A DNA stretch of 64,000 nucleotides from assembly GCF_023208015.1 (NCBI RefSeq), contig NZ_CP051627.1:2294001-2358000 (forward strand), given 5' to 3'. Positions 35,063 to 44,126 of the stretch are shown here, one piece after another. This DNA is from Thermobifida alba (GTDB lineage Bacteria; Actinomycetota; Actinomycetes; Streptosporangiales; Streptosporangiaceae). Position 1 is the first letter of the stretch. Every line of letters starts with the position of its first letter. Under the pieces are notes generated by a model, which was given only the letters and a program-made list of their open reading frames with translations, was not told where the DNA came from and searched no databases. The position numbers were made by a program, and so were the translations under genes.

Positions 35063-38003
35063 GTGTACGCCCCCCTGGAATCGGTGGGCCTGACCCTGCG
35101 CGCCACCACCCGCACCCCCGACACGGAAACCCCCTGGCCTGATCCGGGCACCGCCCCCATCGAGGAGCTGCGCGGTTGGATTCACGACCTCCACACCCGT
35201 GACCACGCCCTGATCGAGGCCCCGGCCGTGGCCAGCCCTTCCCTAGTCCGGCAGTTGGACGCCATCGTCGGCGCCGATGCCGTCGCGGCGAAGAAGGTCC
35301 GCCGGGCTGCTGTCTCCCCTCATGCGCTATCTGCTCCGCTACGGTGGCCGCCCCACTCCTTACGGGCTGTTCGCGGGGGTTGCTCCGCTGACTTCGGGTG
35401 GTCGAACCCGCGTCCGGTGGGGCGAGCACCACCGGGAGACAGCCCAGCCGGCTTCGGCCTGGCTGGCCGTCCGCGCCCGTCACCACCCAGTCCCGGGCTC
35501 CTTCACCACTGTGGTGGCGGCCTCCACCGCTCGTGTCCGGGGCGATCGGCTGGTCCTGTCCCACAAGCCCGGGGCAGACGATCCGCGCCAGGCGGCCGAG
35601 GTGTCGGTACGTCTCACTCCTGCCGTCGCCCTGGTGGTGGAGAACGCCCGAACCCCTGTGCCGCTCGCGGAGCTTCTCCGCATGCTCGGCGACTCCTATC
35701 CCGACGCCGATCCGCGAGAGGCCGCCGCGCTGGTGGACTCCCTCCTGGAGCACCGCATCCTCATCGGCTCCCAGCGGCCTCCCGTCTGGCATCCACGGCC
35801 ACTGGCCCACCTGGCCGACCACGATCCCGGACTGAAAGCGGCCAGTGAACTCCTGGAGTGCCACAACGATCCCGGTACTCCCGCCGGGGAACGCCCCGGC
35901 CTGCGCGGCCAGATCCTGCGGCGGCTACCGGACACCGACACCGAGACGCTGCCGCGGCTGGCGGTGGACACCCGCCTGGACGTGGACCTCGTCCTGCCCC
36001 ACCAGGTCGCCCATGAGACAGCCCGCGCAGCCGGGGTTCTGGCTACGCTGGCCCCACACCCCACCGGCCACCCCGCCTGGATCGACTACCACACCCGTTG
36101 CCTGGAGACCTACGGCCAGGGGACGGTTGTGGGACTGCTCGACCTCACCGGCCCTGCCGGGCTGGGATTCCCACACGGCTACCGGGGCTCACGTCTGTCC
36201 GAACCCGCCCCGGACCGGGGAAACCTCGAACGCTCCCGGATTCTGGTCGCCGCCCTGCACACCGCCGCCCTCCAGGGCCTGTTCGAGATCGACCTGCAAG
36301 ACCCGGCCTGGCAGCACCTGAGCGGTGAGCAGACGGTTCACCCGCCGGTACACGTGGAACTCCGCGCCCAACTGCACGCTGCCACCCCCGAAGCGGTGGA
36401 CGCGGGCGATTTCCGTCTGTGGATCACCGCAGTTTCCCGAGGGGTGGGCACGCTCACCGGCCGGTTCGCCCACCTGGACGGCATGGTTCCCGCTGATCTG
36501 GACCGGGCTCTGCCCACACTCACCGAGAGGGCTGTAACCGTTCAGGTCCTGGCTCCGCCGATGGCCGACACCGCGGCCCATGTGGCCCGTTCCCCCGTGG
36601 TGGCTGCTCACGTACTGGTCATCGACGAACACCCGCCGCCGGCTCCCGGAATCGAAGTCATCAACCCGCGGGAGGTGGGCGTGCGCGTCGACGCCGACCA
36701 CCTGCGGCTGCTGCACCTGCCCACCGAACGCGTGATCGAACCGTTCCTGGCCTCGGCGCTGGAACCGCACCACTACACCCACCCCCTGGCCCGGTTCGTC
36801 ACCGAACTCCCCCGCGCCCGTACCCTGCCCTCTCTGGGGTTCACCTGGCCGTCCGCCGCCAGTGACTGCGTTTTCCTGCCGCGGCTGCGCAGCGGCCGCA
36901 CCGTCGCGGCCCCGGCCCAGTGGCGCGTCACCGCCGAGGACCTGTCCACCGTCCGCTCCCACCCGCCGCTGCCGCAGCGGGTCCAGCTCGTTGAGGGCGA
37001 ACGCTGTCTGCCCCTTGACCTGTCCCGGTCCGCCCACCGTCACCTGCTGGAGACCCACCTGGCACGGTACGGCACCGCGGTCCTCACCGAAGCTCCGGAT
37101 GAGGAGGCGTTCGGCTGGTGCGGCGGCCGCCCCCACGAACTCGTGGTTCCGCTGCGCCGCACCGCAGCCCCTGTCCCGGCTCCTCAGCTCTCGGCCGTTA
37201 CCGCCGTATCCGCCCGTCCGCAGTCGCCGCCGGTGGCGGACCCGCCCGGCACCGGCCCCTGGCTGTCCGTCCACCTGTATACCGGCCCTGACCTGTGCTT
37301 GCTGATCCTGGACCGCCTTCCCGAACTGTGGGATCTTCTGGGAGGGCCTGTCGATTTCTGGTTTGTGCGCTACCGCGACCATGACGGCCCGCATCTGCGG
37401 CTGCGGCTGCGCACCGAAACCAGCCCCGCGGAACCGACCGCTGCCGTGGGCACCTGGGCACGGTCTCTGCACGCCTGCGGCCTGCTGCACTCTCTGAGCC
37501 TGCACACCTATCGGCCCGAGACCGCCCGTTACGGCCACGGTCCCGCGCTGGCCGCCGCCGAGGCTTTCTTCGTCGCCGACAGCCGCGCCGCCCAGACCCA
37601 ACTGGCCTCGGCCGACCATGACCCCACTCGCACCCGTGCCCTGGCCGCGGCCTCCCTTTTACGCCTGGCCGCCGCTGCTGATACCGGCACTACCTGGCTG
37701 CTCGACCATCTGCCCCGCCCAGCCGATCCTGTGGACCGTGCGGCCCGTGCCCTGGCCGCGCGCATCCTCACCCGGCCCGGCAGCTTCTCCCCACCGTTGG
37801 CAGCCGCCTGGGCGGACCGCGACCAGGCCCTCACCGCCTACCTGGCCTGCCTCCCCCGTCCGCGCCAAGTGCTGCCCTCCCTGTTCCACATGCACCACAA
37901 CCGTGTCCGCGGACCCGACCGCGATGACGAACAGCGAGTGCAGGCTTTGGCCCGCGCGGTCGCCCTCACCCGCAGACACACCCGAACAGCCGGGAAACCC
38001 TGA
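35063..38003 (+). CDS. LanB-type lanthipeptide dehydratase, with an apparent +1 C frameshift near the N-terminus
   Basis: The gene starts at GTG 35063 behind GGAGAAAGGA and reads APLESVGLTLRATTRT on to KKVRRAAVS at 35316. There the run CCCC (35316-35319) throws the frame; removing one C continues as LMRYLLRYGGRPTPYGLFAGV, the conserved LanB motif, to the stop at 38003. The corrected length is about 979 residues: the glutamylation domain up to about residue 720, then the C-terminal elimination (SpaB_C/thiopeptide-type) domain (WLSVHLYTG ... FWFVRYRDHDGPHLRLRLR). It uses Glu-tRNA to dehydrate Ser/Thr of the precursor. As sequenced, the protein would be cut after about 110 residues unless ribosomes shift or the base is an error. 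TGATG overlap with LanC. Confidence 0.88.
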
Positions 38004-39220
38004 TGCCGATCCGTGCCGGACGCGCCGCGGCCGCCGCGGCCGCGCGCCTGACCGAGCCCGCCGCCGTGCCCCTAGGTGCTCCTCCCCAGTCCCTGGCGGC
38101 GGGAGCGCTCGGAATCGCGCTCGTGCACATCGAACGCGCCCGCGGCGGCGACGAGGCAGCATGGCGCAGTGCCCATGCCTGGTTGCAGGCTGCGGCCCGC
38201 GACGGCGTGGACGCCACCGACCGGGCCCGCCTCTTCCACGGTGCTCCCGCGCTGGCGGCTGTCCTGGTCTGCGCCGACGACGAAAGCGGACGCTACGCCA
38301 CGGCCCGCAGCACGATGACGCACCATGTCCGTGCCGTGGCCCACCGTCGCCTCGATGCGGCATTTGCCCGCATGGACCGGGGCGCTCTCCCCGTCTTCGG
38401 CGAGTACGACCTCCTCAGCGGCCTGACCGGCATCGGCGCCGTACTGCTGCGCACGGACCCGGCTTCCTCTGCTCTGGAACGGGTGCTGTCCTACCTGGTC
38501 CGACTGACCGAACCGGTCCGTGTCGACGGCTGCCCGCTGCCGGGGTGGTGGGTGGGCCACGCTCCTCATCAGGGCGACCGGACCGGCTTCGCCGGTGGGC
38601 ACGCCAACCTCGGCATGGCACACGGCATCACCGGCCCCCTGGCTCTGCTCTCCCTGGCACTCCAGCAAGGAGCCATCGTCACGGGGCAGGTCGGGGCGAT
38701 CGTCCGCATCTGCGCCTGGCTGGACTCCTGGCAGCAGGACGCTCCCGCTGGGGCTTGGTGGCCCCGCTGGATCACCCGGGACGAGCACCGCGCCCGCCGC
38801 TGCACACAGCCGGGGCCGCTGCGCCCCTCCTGGTGCTACGGCACTCCGGCGATCGCGCGGGCCCAGCAGCTCGCCGCCCTCGCCACCGGAGACCTCGTCA
38901 GGCAGCGCAGGGCCGAGCAGGTTCTCGCCGATTGTCTGAACGATCCGGCCCAACTCGGCCAGATCATCGGCCCCGGCCTGTGCCACGGTTGGGCCGGGGT
39001 GTTCCAGACCGTCTGGCGCACCGCCCGCGACTCGCACACCCCGGTGCTCGCGGACTGCCTGCCGCGCCTCGCCGAACACCTCATCACGTGCGGCGCTTCC
39101 CGGCGAGGCGGGGAGGCCGGGTTCCTGGACGGGGACGCGGGGCTCGCTCTCGCGCTCCGCACCGCCGCACGTCCCGAGCCTCCCGCGTCCGACTGGGACG
39201 CATGCCTGCTGATCCGCTGA
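38003..39220 (+). CDS. LanC-like lanthionine cyclase
   Basis: 405 residues of the double alpha-barrel LanC fold. The zinc ligands are in place: Cys278 (SWCYGTPAIA) and Cys327-His328 (GLCHGWAGVFQ); the GxxHGxxG motif AHGITGPLALLSLAL provides the catalytic His. It adds Cys thiols to dehydrated residues to make the (methyl)lanthionine rings of the preceding precursor. Its ATG overlaps the LanB stop (TGATG). It is the last gene of the operon; no transporter or protease gene follows. Confidence 0.92.
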   Translation: MPIRAGRAAAAAAARLTEPAAVPLGAPPQSLAAGALGIALVHIERARGGDEAAWRSAHAWLQAAARDGVDATDRARLFHGAPALAAVLVCADDESGRYATARSTMTHHVRAVAHRRLDAAFARMDRGALPVFGEYDLLSGLTGIGAVLLRTDPASSALERVLSYLVRLTEPVRVDGCPLPGWWVGHAPHQGDRTGFAGGHANLGMAHGITGPLALLSLALQQGAIVTGQVGAIVRICAWLDSWQQDAPAGAWWPRWITRDEHRARRCTQPGPLRPSWCYGTPAIARAQQLAALATGDLVRQRRAEQVLADCLNDPAQLGQIIGPGLCHGWAGVFQTVWRTARDSHTPVLADCLPRLAEHLITCGASRRGGEAGFLDGDAGLALALRTAARPEPPASDWDACLLIR

Positions 39221-39324
39221 CCGGAGCCTTGACTCCGTCTGCTGGGGCGAGAAAGCGGTGCGGGAGAGTCCCGCCCGGAGGAGTGGAGCGGCGCATGCCC
39301 GCTTCGGTCGGAACGCCGAGTGCC

Positions 39325-39588
39325 CTACAGCGCGCCGCTCGTGGCCGCGCGGAGGAAGGCGTGCCACTCGGCGGCGGGGAAGGTGAGGAACCCGAGACCG
39401 CGCTGCGTGGAGTCGCGGACCGCGACCCGGGCGGGGGTGTCGAGGAGAGGACCCGCTTCGACGCACCTGCCACCGCCGTTGGCGCTGTAGCTGCTGATGT
39501 GCCAGCCGACTTCGACGCAGCTCTTGCCGCCGCTTGGACTGTAGCTGCTGATTCTCCAGTCGAGAACCAAAGTGTCGTCCTGGTTCAT
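39325..39588 (-). CDS. DUF397 protein with a duplicated N-terminal motif
   Basis: 87 residues. Two copies of a W-x-ISSYS-x2-GG-x2-CVE motif lie in tandem (residues 11-28 and 29-46) where DUF397 proteins have one; the C-terminus has the usual VAVRDSTQ and LTFPAAEWHAFL. DUF397 genes are small partners of XRE/DUF5753 regulators in filamentous actinobacteria, often linked to development. Its start overlaps the regulator stop by 4 bp. Confidence 0.88.
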   Translation of the reverse strand: MNQDDTLVLDWRISSYSPSGGKSCVEVGWHISSYSANGGGRCVEAGPLLDTPARVAVRDSTQRGLGFLTFPAAEWHAFLRAATSGAL

Positions 39589-40436
39589 CTCATCTCCTTC
39601 TGGAGTTCCACGATCAACTTGGCCGACTCCTCTGGACTCAGACTGCTCTCTCGAAGACGGTTGTACAGGACGTCGACTCTCTCTGCTTCGTGTGATTCCA
39701 AGTAAACCCCTCCAGCGACTCCCACGGTGTAGGCGACCAAGGGGAACGGGTCTTCCAAGTGGAGCAGGGTGAAACCTCCGTCCGGACTTGCGTGGGCTCC
39801 AGCCGAATAAGGAAGGACTCGAATCTCGATGTTGGACTGTTTCCCACAGACCAGCAGGTGTTGGAGTTGCTCTCTCATCACGTCCCGGCCACCAACGATC
39901 CTGCGCAAAGCTGCCTCGTCCAGGAGAACCTCCAACTCGACCGCCTTCTCACCACGCAGAATCTTCTGGCGTGCCATTCTCAACTCGACGCCCCGCTCGA
40001 TCTGAGCAGCGGAGTCATGGGGATTCACCGCACGCATCCATGCTTCCGCGTACTCCCTCGTCTGCAACAGCCCGTTGACCGGTGTCACCTCGTAGGCGCG
40101 GATATGCCTGGCCCGGCTCTCCAACCACACGTAGTCGACGAACCAGTCGGTGATGTCGTCGGAGTACTTCTCCCACCAGCCGGTCTTGCTGACCTCGCGG
40201 GACAACTGGATCAGCGCGGCGCGCTGGCGCTCCCCCTCCACTCCGTAGAGGTCCATCAGGGCGCGCACCTCCGGTTCCCGGATGGGCAGTGCCCCGGACT
40301 CGAACTTGCTGATCGCGGAGAAGCTGCGCTGGAGGTACTCGGCACTGTCGGTCAGCTTGAGCCCGTTCTGTTCCCGAAGTTCCTTGAGCATCTTGCCCAG
40401 CCACTGCGCCCGCAGCGTCGGCCGCCGTTTGGACAT
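39585..40436 (-). CDS. XRE-family regulator with DUF5753 domain
   Basis: 283 residues. A helix-turn-helix at residues 12-70 (LGKMLKELREQNGLKLTDSAEYLQRS, FSAISKFESG) is followed by the DUF5753 domain (residues 95-270; IRAYEVTPVNGLLQTREYAE, QHLLVCGKQSNIEIRVLPY). Together with the DUF397 gene it forms the common actinobacterial pair. Codon use is more A/T-rich than in neighbouring genes. The upstream tandem repeats are a likely autoregulatory site. It is convergent to the lanthipeptide genes and could be part of the same island, but regulation of them is not shown. Confidence 0.92.
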   Translation of the reverse strand: MSKRRPTLRAQWLGKMLKELREQNGLKLTDSAEYLQRSFSAISKFESGALPIREPEVRALMDLYGVEGERQRAALIQLSREVSKTGWWEKYSDDITDWFVDYVWLESRARHIRAYEVTPVNGLLQTREYAEAWMRAVNPHDSAAQIERGVELRMARQKILRGEKAVELEVLLDEAALRRIVGGRDVMREQLQHLLVCGKQSNIEIRVLPYSAGAHASPDGGFTLLHLEDPFPLVAYTVGVAGGVYLESHEAERVDVLYNRLRESSLSPEESAKLIVELQKEMR

Positions 40437-40461
40437 CCGCTACCCCTTGAGAGAAGTTTGG

Positions 40462-40483
40462 AAAATTTGACCTAAAACTTGAC
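40462..40483 (-). promoter_or_regulatory. Tandem repeat upstream of the XRE regulator gene
   Basis: AAAATTTGAC (40462-40471) and AAAACTTGAC (40474-40483), nine of ten bases alike with a 12-bp period, 26-47 bp before the regulator start. The spacing puts both on nearly the same DNA face, fitting binding by the helix-turn-helix protein. The TTGAC cores could also act as -35 elements for the plus strand. Confidence 0.5.
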
Positions 40484-40580
40484 TTACCCTTGCCCGTGGA
40501 TCACTCTAGCAGTACGTGAAGGAGAGCTCACGAAGAATTACTCAGCGCAGGCCAGAGGCCCGCAAAACAGACAAATAGAA

Positions 40581-40632
40581 CACCGCCCGAAGTGATTCTT
40601 GAGCTTGGAACCCTCAACCACTCCGGGCGGTG
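40581..40632 (+). promoter_or_regulatory. Long imperfect hairpin in the leader of the 119-residue protein gene
   Basis: CACCGCCCG (40581-40589) pairs with CGGGCGGTG (40624-40632), followed inward by AGTG/CACT and TTGAG/CTCAA with small mismatches: about 18 bp of stem over 52 nt. It ends 5 bp before the ribosome site (AGGGAGGAG) of the next gene, so it could be an RNA control element or a large operator. Confidence 0.5.
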
Positions 40633-40653
40633 CCGCAGGGAGGAGAACACCGC

Positions 40654-41013
40654 ATGACCGATGTCCACGCACTCCCCACGCCGATTGTCTCCCAGGCGTG
40701 GCAGGAGGTCGACACCTCCATCGACACCGAGACCCCGCGGCTGCTCTGCGAGGAGCAGTTCGAGCGCTACACCGCCACCGTGGCCGCCCTGCGGGAGGCG
40801 GCCGGTCTGACCGTGCACCACTCCGCCGAGGACCCGGCCTCGCTGCGGGTCTGCCACCCCCGCACCGGCTACACCGTGGAGCTCGACATGCGCGAGGACC
40901 GCAGCGCCGAGTGGTCCCTGGACGCGGGCGACGAGATCCCCGAGAACACCCCCGCCGTCCGGCTCGCCGCCACCATCACCGGCATCCTCAACGGCGCGCC
41001 CCCACGGGGCTGA
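40654..41013 (+). CDS. Uncharacterised 119-residue protein
   Basis: I do not recognise a family. The protein is acidic and soluble, with no signal or membrane helix; the middle (GLTVHHSAEDPASLRVCHPRTG) and YTVELDMREDRSAEWSLDAG look like beta strands. The strong ribosome site AGGGAGGAG fits the ATG at 40654. The gene is divergent from the XRE regulator and convergent with DUF6167. Confidence 0.7.
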   Translation: MTDVHALPTPIVSQAWQEVDTSIDTETPRLLCEEQFERYTATVAALREAAGLTVHHSAEDPASLRVCHPRTGYTVELDMREDRSAEWSLDAGDEIPENTPAVRLAATITGILNGAPPRG

Positions 41014-41032
41014 GGGCTCGCCTCCGATCCCT

Positions 41033-41096
41033 TTGACGATCTTGACGGGAGAGGGCTGCTTCGCGCGGGGAGGCGCCCCTTCCCGTCAAGGTCAAC
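41033..41096. terminator. Bidirectional terminator at the right edge of the lanthipeptide block
   Basis: A long imperfect stem: TTGAC, CTTGACGGGA and GGGC on the left (41033-41056) pair with GCCC, TCCCGTCAAG and GTCAA on the right (41074-41095), interrupted by a 3-base bulge and one mismatch pair. It lies between convergent genes and overlaps the DUF6167 stop codon. Confidence 0.65.
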
Positions 41097-41340
41097 GCCG
41101 GGGCAGTTCCGGGTACGGGTCGGCGGCGTAGCGGCGCAGCAGCTCCTCCTCGTGGGCGCGCGCGGCCTCGGCGACGTCCTCGTTGAGTTCGCGCAGCGCC
41201 TCCCGGTAGGAGGCGACCCGCCGCTCGACGCGGTCGGCGATGCCGCCGGGGCTCCAGGCGCGGGCCGCGCGGGTGGCGCGGTACACCACGTAGCCGCCGA
41301 CCAGGGCGCCGGCCACGAAGGAGACGGTCCTGCCGATCAC
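41092..41340 (-). CDS. DUF6167-type small membrane protein
   Basis: 82 residues. One membrane helix near the N-terminus (VSFVAGALVGGYVVYRATRA) and a charged cytoplasmic helix (RVASYREALRELNEDVAEAA). In actinobacteria this gene follows DUF948 and precedes alaS. The start is GTG at 41340, overlapping the DUF948 stop (GTGA). Function unknown. Confidence 0.82.
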   Translation of the reverse strand: MIGRTVSFVAGALVGGYVVYRATRAARAWSPGGIADRVERRVASYREALRELNEDVAEAARAHEEELLRRYAADPYPELPRR

Positions 41341-41729
41341 GTGCGCTCCCTCCTGCGGCGGGTGCGGATCAGTGCCAGGGTCCTGCGCCGGCCCAGGACC
41401 CGGCGCATCCCGTAGGACAGCGACGCCACCTTGACGAGCGGCCCGGTCACCGCCGAGCGGGTGAGGGCGGTGACCGTGGACACGTCCTCGCTGCTGCTGG
41501 CGAGGTTGGCGGTGATCTCCTCGACCCGGTCGAGGGACCCGTTGGCCCGCTCGACCGTGGCCGCGAGGTCGTCGAGCAGTGGGGCGGTGTGTTCCCGGAA
41601 CTCGGACACGGCCCTGGTGGCCTCGGCCAGCAGGCGGGCGAGCCTGATCAGGGCCACGCACAGGAACACGGCCACCACGGCCCAGACCACGGCCGCGACC
41701 AGGGCCGCGAGTTCTCCTCCGGTGAGCAT
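41337..41729 (-). CDS. DUF948 membrane protein
   Basis: 130 residues. A single N-terminal membrane helix (ALVAAVVWAVVAVFLCVALI) then a heptad-like helix (LLDDLAATVERANGSLDRVEEITANL) and a basic C-terminus. DUF948 proteins are widespread and uncharacterised; in actinobacteria they lie between rarA and alaS. The pair is still there but separated from rarA by 12 kb and from alaS by 9 kb. Confidence 0.85.
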   Translation of the reverse strand: MLTGGELAALVAAVVWAVVAVFLCVALIRLARLLAEATRAVSEFREHTAPLLDDLAATVERANGSLDRVEEITANLASSSEDVSTVTALTRSAVTGPLVKVASLSYGMRRVLGRRRTLALIRTRRRRERT

Positions 41730-42160
41730 GCGGACTCCGCTAGCGCTTGAGGTCGTTGGGGTTGGAAGCGGACCGACCCGGGGTCGGCGAGGACGGCCTC
41801 CGATCGGCGGCCGTACGGCCCGGGAGGTCGGGCCGCCGCCTCAGGAAGAACCGGATTGGGTCTGACACTATCGCGGATTTCCTGTCCACCACGGGACGCG
41901 GCGCGGCGCTTCCCGCGCCGCGTCCCGCCGCCCCGTCCTTCCCGCGTCCCGCACCCGGCGGCGACGCCGCAGGCCAGGCACCTTCGGTAAAGAACTCGCC
42001 ACACGGAGTGGCGTATTTGCTCGGGCGTCCCCAGAGTGGAGGATAAAAACGTCTCAGTCTGACAAGATGACCGAGTTCTCCCGATAATGACGGAAACCAC
42101 CGACTGGCTACTGCTGCGCGTTTCAGCACTTCACCTCGGACTTTTTGAGACAGGACCACA
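41730..42160. other. Divergent promoter region between DUF948 and the pseudokinase operon
   Basis: About 430 bp. Apart from the plus-strand promoter at 42059-42088, I see no gene or strong repeat. The DUF948 promoter must lie here too. Confidence 0.4.
42059..42088 (+). promoter_or_regulatory. Sigma70-type promoter of the pseudokinase gene
   Basis: CTGACA (42059-42064), an 18-bp spacer and GATAAT (42083-42088), about 70 bp before the start codon. A good match for a housekeeping-type promoter in a GC-rich genome. Confidence 0.6.
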
Positions 42161-44077
42161 ATGAGTCGACGTTCCGAACGGACGATTTCCGTTCTGGTCC
42201 CGCCCGACCTGGCTCCCACCGCTCCGGAGGACCCCCGTTCCATCGGCCCGTACGTGCTGGTGGGTCGGCTCGGTGCGACGGAGGCGGGCCACGTGTACGC
42301 CGCGGTGCACCCGGACGTGGAGCCGGAGGTACTGCTGGCGGTCAAGGTCGTACCGCCCTCCCGGGTCGCGGACGAGGCCGCCCGTGCCCGACTGGAACAG
42401 CGGTTGCGCGCGCTGGGCGCCGTGGACGGGCGCTGCTACGTGCCGCCCGTGGCGTTCGACGTCCACGGGACGCCCGCCTGGCTGGCCATGCGCTACTCCC
42501 CCGGCACCCCGCTGGAGCAGTACACGGACCAGCGCGGCCCCATGAGCCTGGGACGGCTCACCGCCCTGGCCGCCGGTCTGGCCGAGGGGCTGTCCGCGCT
42601 GCACTCCCTGGACCTGGCGCACGGCGGCCTCACCCCCGGCAGCGTCCTGCTCAGTTCCGCCGGTCCCCGGCTCCTGGACTGCGCGCTGTCCGGTGAGGCC
42701 GCGGCACCGCCCGGGGCGGCGTCCTGGCTCAGCCCCGAACGGCTGCGGGGCGGGGAGCCCACCCCGGCCTGCGACGTGTTCGCCTGGGGTGCGGTCCTCG
42801 CCTTCGCCGGCACCGGGCGTCCTCCCTTCGGCACCGGGACCCCCGAGGAGATCGCCGAGCGGATCGAGTCGCAGCAGCCCGACCTCGACGGCCTCGCCGA
42901 CGAGATCCGGCCGCTGCTGGAGTCGGCGCTGTCCGCCGACCCCGAACAGCGGCCGGACACCCGCGACCTGGTGCGCTCCGCCATCGACCTGTGGGAGAGC
43001 AGCCTGGGGTCGGTCGGCAGCGAGGCCGGTCCCGGCTCCGGGGTCACCCGCGTGCTGAACCGGGAGTGGCAGGGGATCGTGGAGCCGGCCCTGCTGCCCC
43101 GGGTCGTCCACGTGGACGGCCGCGCCAAGGGCCGCAAGAGCGGACGCCTGTCCCTGACCATGCCCGTGCCCGTGCTCCCGTCCCCGCAGCGGTCGGCTCC
43201 GCCGCCGGCTGCCTCGACCGCGGCCCCGGCCGCCGAGCAGGACGGCGCGGCGGCGCCCCGGGAGGAGGCCGCCGCGGACGGTGCGGCCGAGCAGCGGGAC
43301 GGTGCCGCGGCGCCGGCCGCGGCCGGGTCCGAGACCGCCGCGGCCACCGCCACCGTCGCGGCTTCCACCGCGGTCGCCGAACCGCCGCCTCCCCCGTCGT
43401 CCTCCGCTCCCGCCCCGCCGCCTCCCGCGGCCCCGGCCACGCAGCCTTCCGGCGGTGCGGGCACGGGCGGGCCGAACCGGCGGCTCCTGCTGCTGGCGGG
43501 CGGCGCAGGTGCGGCCCTGCTCCTGGTGGGCGGCCTCGTCTGGGGGGCGGTCTCGCTGCTCGGCGGCGACTCCCCCGAACCGGGGGAGGACACCGCGGCG
43601 TCCGACACCGCGGACGAGGAGACCGTGCAGGCCGACCCGGTGCCCGAGTGGGACACCGGGACCCTCGTGGTGCGTCTCGACAGCTCCAGCGAGGTCAGCC
43701 TGCTGTCCGGCCCGTGGCCCTACACCCCGGTCGAACCCGCCTCCGGGGACGACGCGTTCGCGGGACTCGACGGCGCCGCGCTCACCCCGCAGGAGTGGAG
43801 CGAGGCGTGGGCCCCGGTCGAGGGCGTGGGTCAGCCGCTGGAGGCGCTGATCGCCTCCGACGCCGAGGTGATGTGCGCGCACTTCTGCCTCAACCCCGAC
43901 CAGGTGTACGTCGACGCGGAGGGCCGGGGAACCTACGCGGTCACCGGACGCGACCTGGCCAACTACCTGAGCTGGGGAGACGTGGTCATCGCCGAGGTGA
44001 CCTTCGGCGACCCCGACCCCGAGACCGGCCTCCCGGTGATCACGGGGGCCACGGAGCTGTACCCGCCCGCGGGCTGA
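42161..44077 (+). CDS. Membrane-anchored Ser/Thr pseudokinase
   Basis: 638 residues. Residues 25-290 follow the protein kinase fold: the ATP lysine is K62 (LLAVKVV), but the catalytic HRD is HGG (154-156; LDLAHGGLTPGS) and DFG is DCA (173-175), so phosphotransfer is unlikely. A Pro/Ala/Glu-rich linker (about 345-440) leads to one membrane helix (LLLLAGGAGAALLLVGGLVWGAV, about 446-468) and an outer domain of about 170 residues with two Cys (VMCAHFCLN) that I do not recognise. It probably senses something outside and signals by binding. The start is ATG at 42161 with AGGA upstream. Confidence 0.88.
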   Translation: MSRRSERTISVLVPPDLAPTAPEDPRSIGPYVLVGRLGATEAGHVYAAVHPDVEPEVLLAVKVVPPSRVADEAARARLEQRLRALGAVDGRCYVPPVAFDVHGTPAWLAMRYSPGTPLEQYTDQRGPMSLGRLTALAAGLAEGLSALHSLDLAHGGLTPGSVLLSSAGPRLLDCALSGEAAAPPGAASWLSPERLRGGEPTPACDVFAWGAVLAFAGTGRPPFGTGTPEEIAERIESQQPDLDGLADEIRPLLESALSADPEQRPDTRDLVRSAIDLWESSLGSVGSEAGPGSGVTRVLNREWQGIVEPALLPRVVHVDGRAKGRKSGRLSLTMPVPVLPSPQRSAPPPAASTAAPAAEQDGAAAPREEAAADGAAEQRDGAAAPAAAGSETAAATATVAASTAVAEPPPPPSSSAPAPPPPAAPATQPSGGAGTGGPNRRLLLLAGGAGAALLLVGGLVWGAVSLLGGDSPEPGEDTAASDTADEETVQADPVPEWDTGTLVVRLDSSSEVSLLSGPWPYTPVEPASGDDAFAGLDGAALTPQEWSEAWAPVEGVGQPLEALIASDAEVMCAHFCLNPDQVYVDAEGRGTYAVTGRDLANYLSWGDVVIAEVTFGDPDPETGLPVITGATELYPPAG

Positions 44078-44126
44078 GCAGGGAAACGCGGCCTCGCGTT
44101 CCCGCGGGGGACTTCCCGGCAATCAC

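Noticed and set aside
35277-38003. Taking LanB as starting at 35277
   Set aside because: That start has no ribosome site, loses the conserved N-terminus, and leaves a well-supported GTG and leader-binding segment (35063-35316) unexplained.
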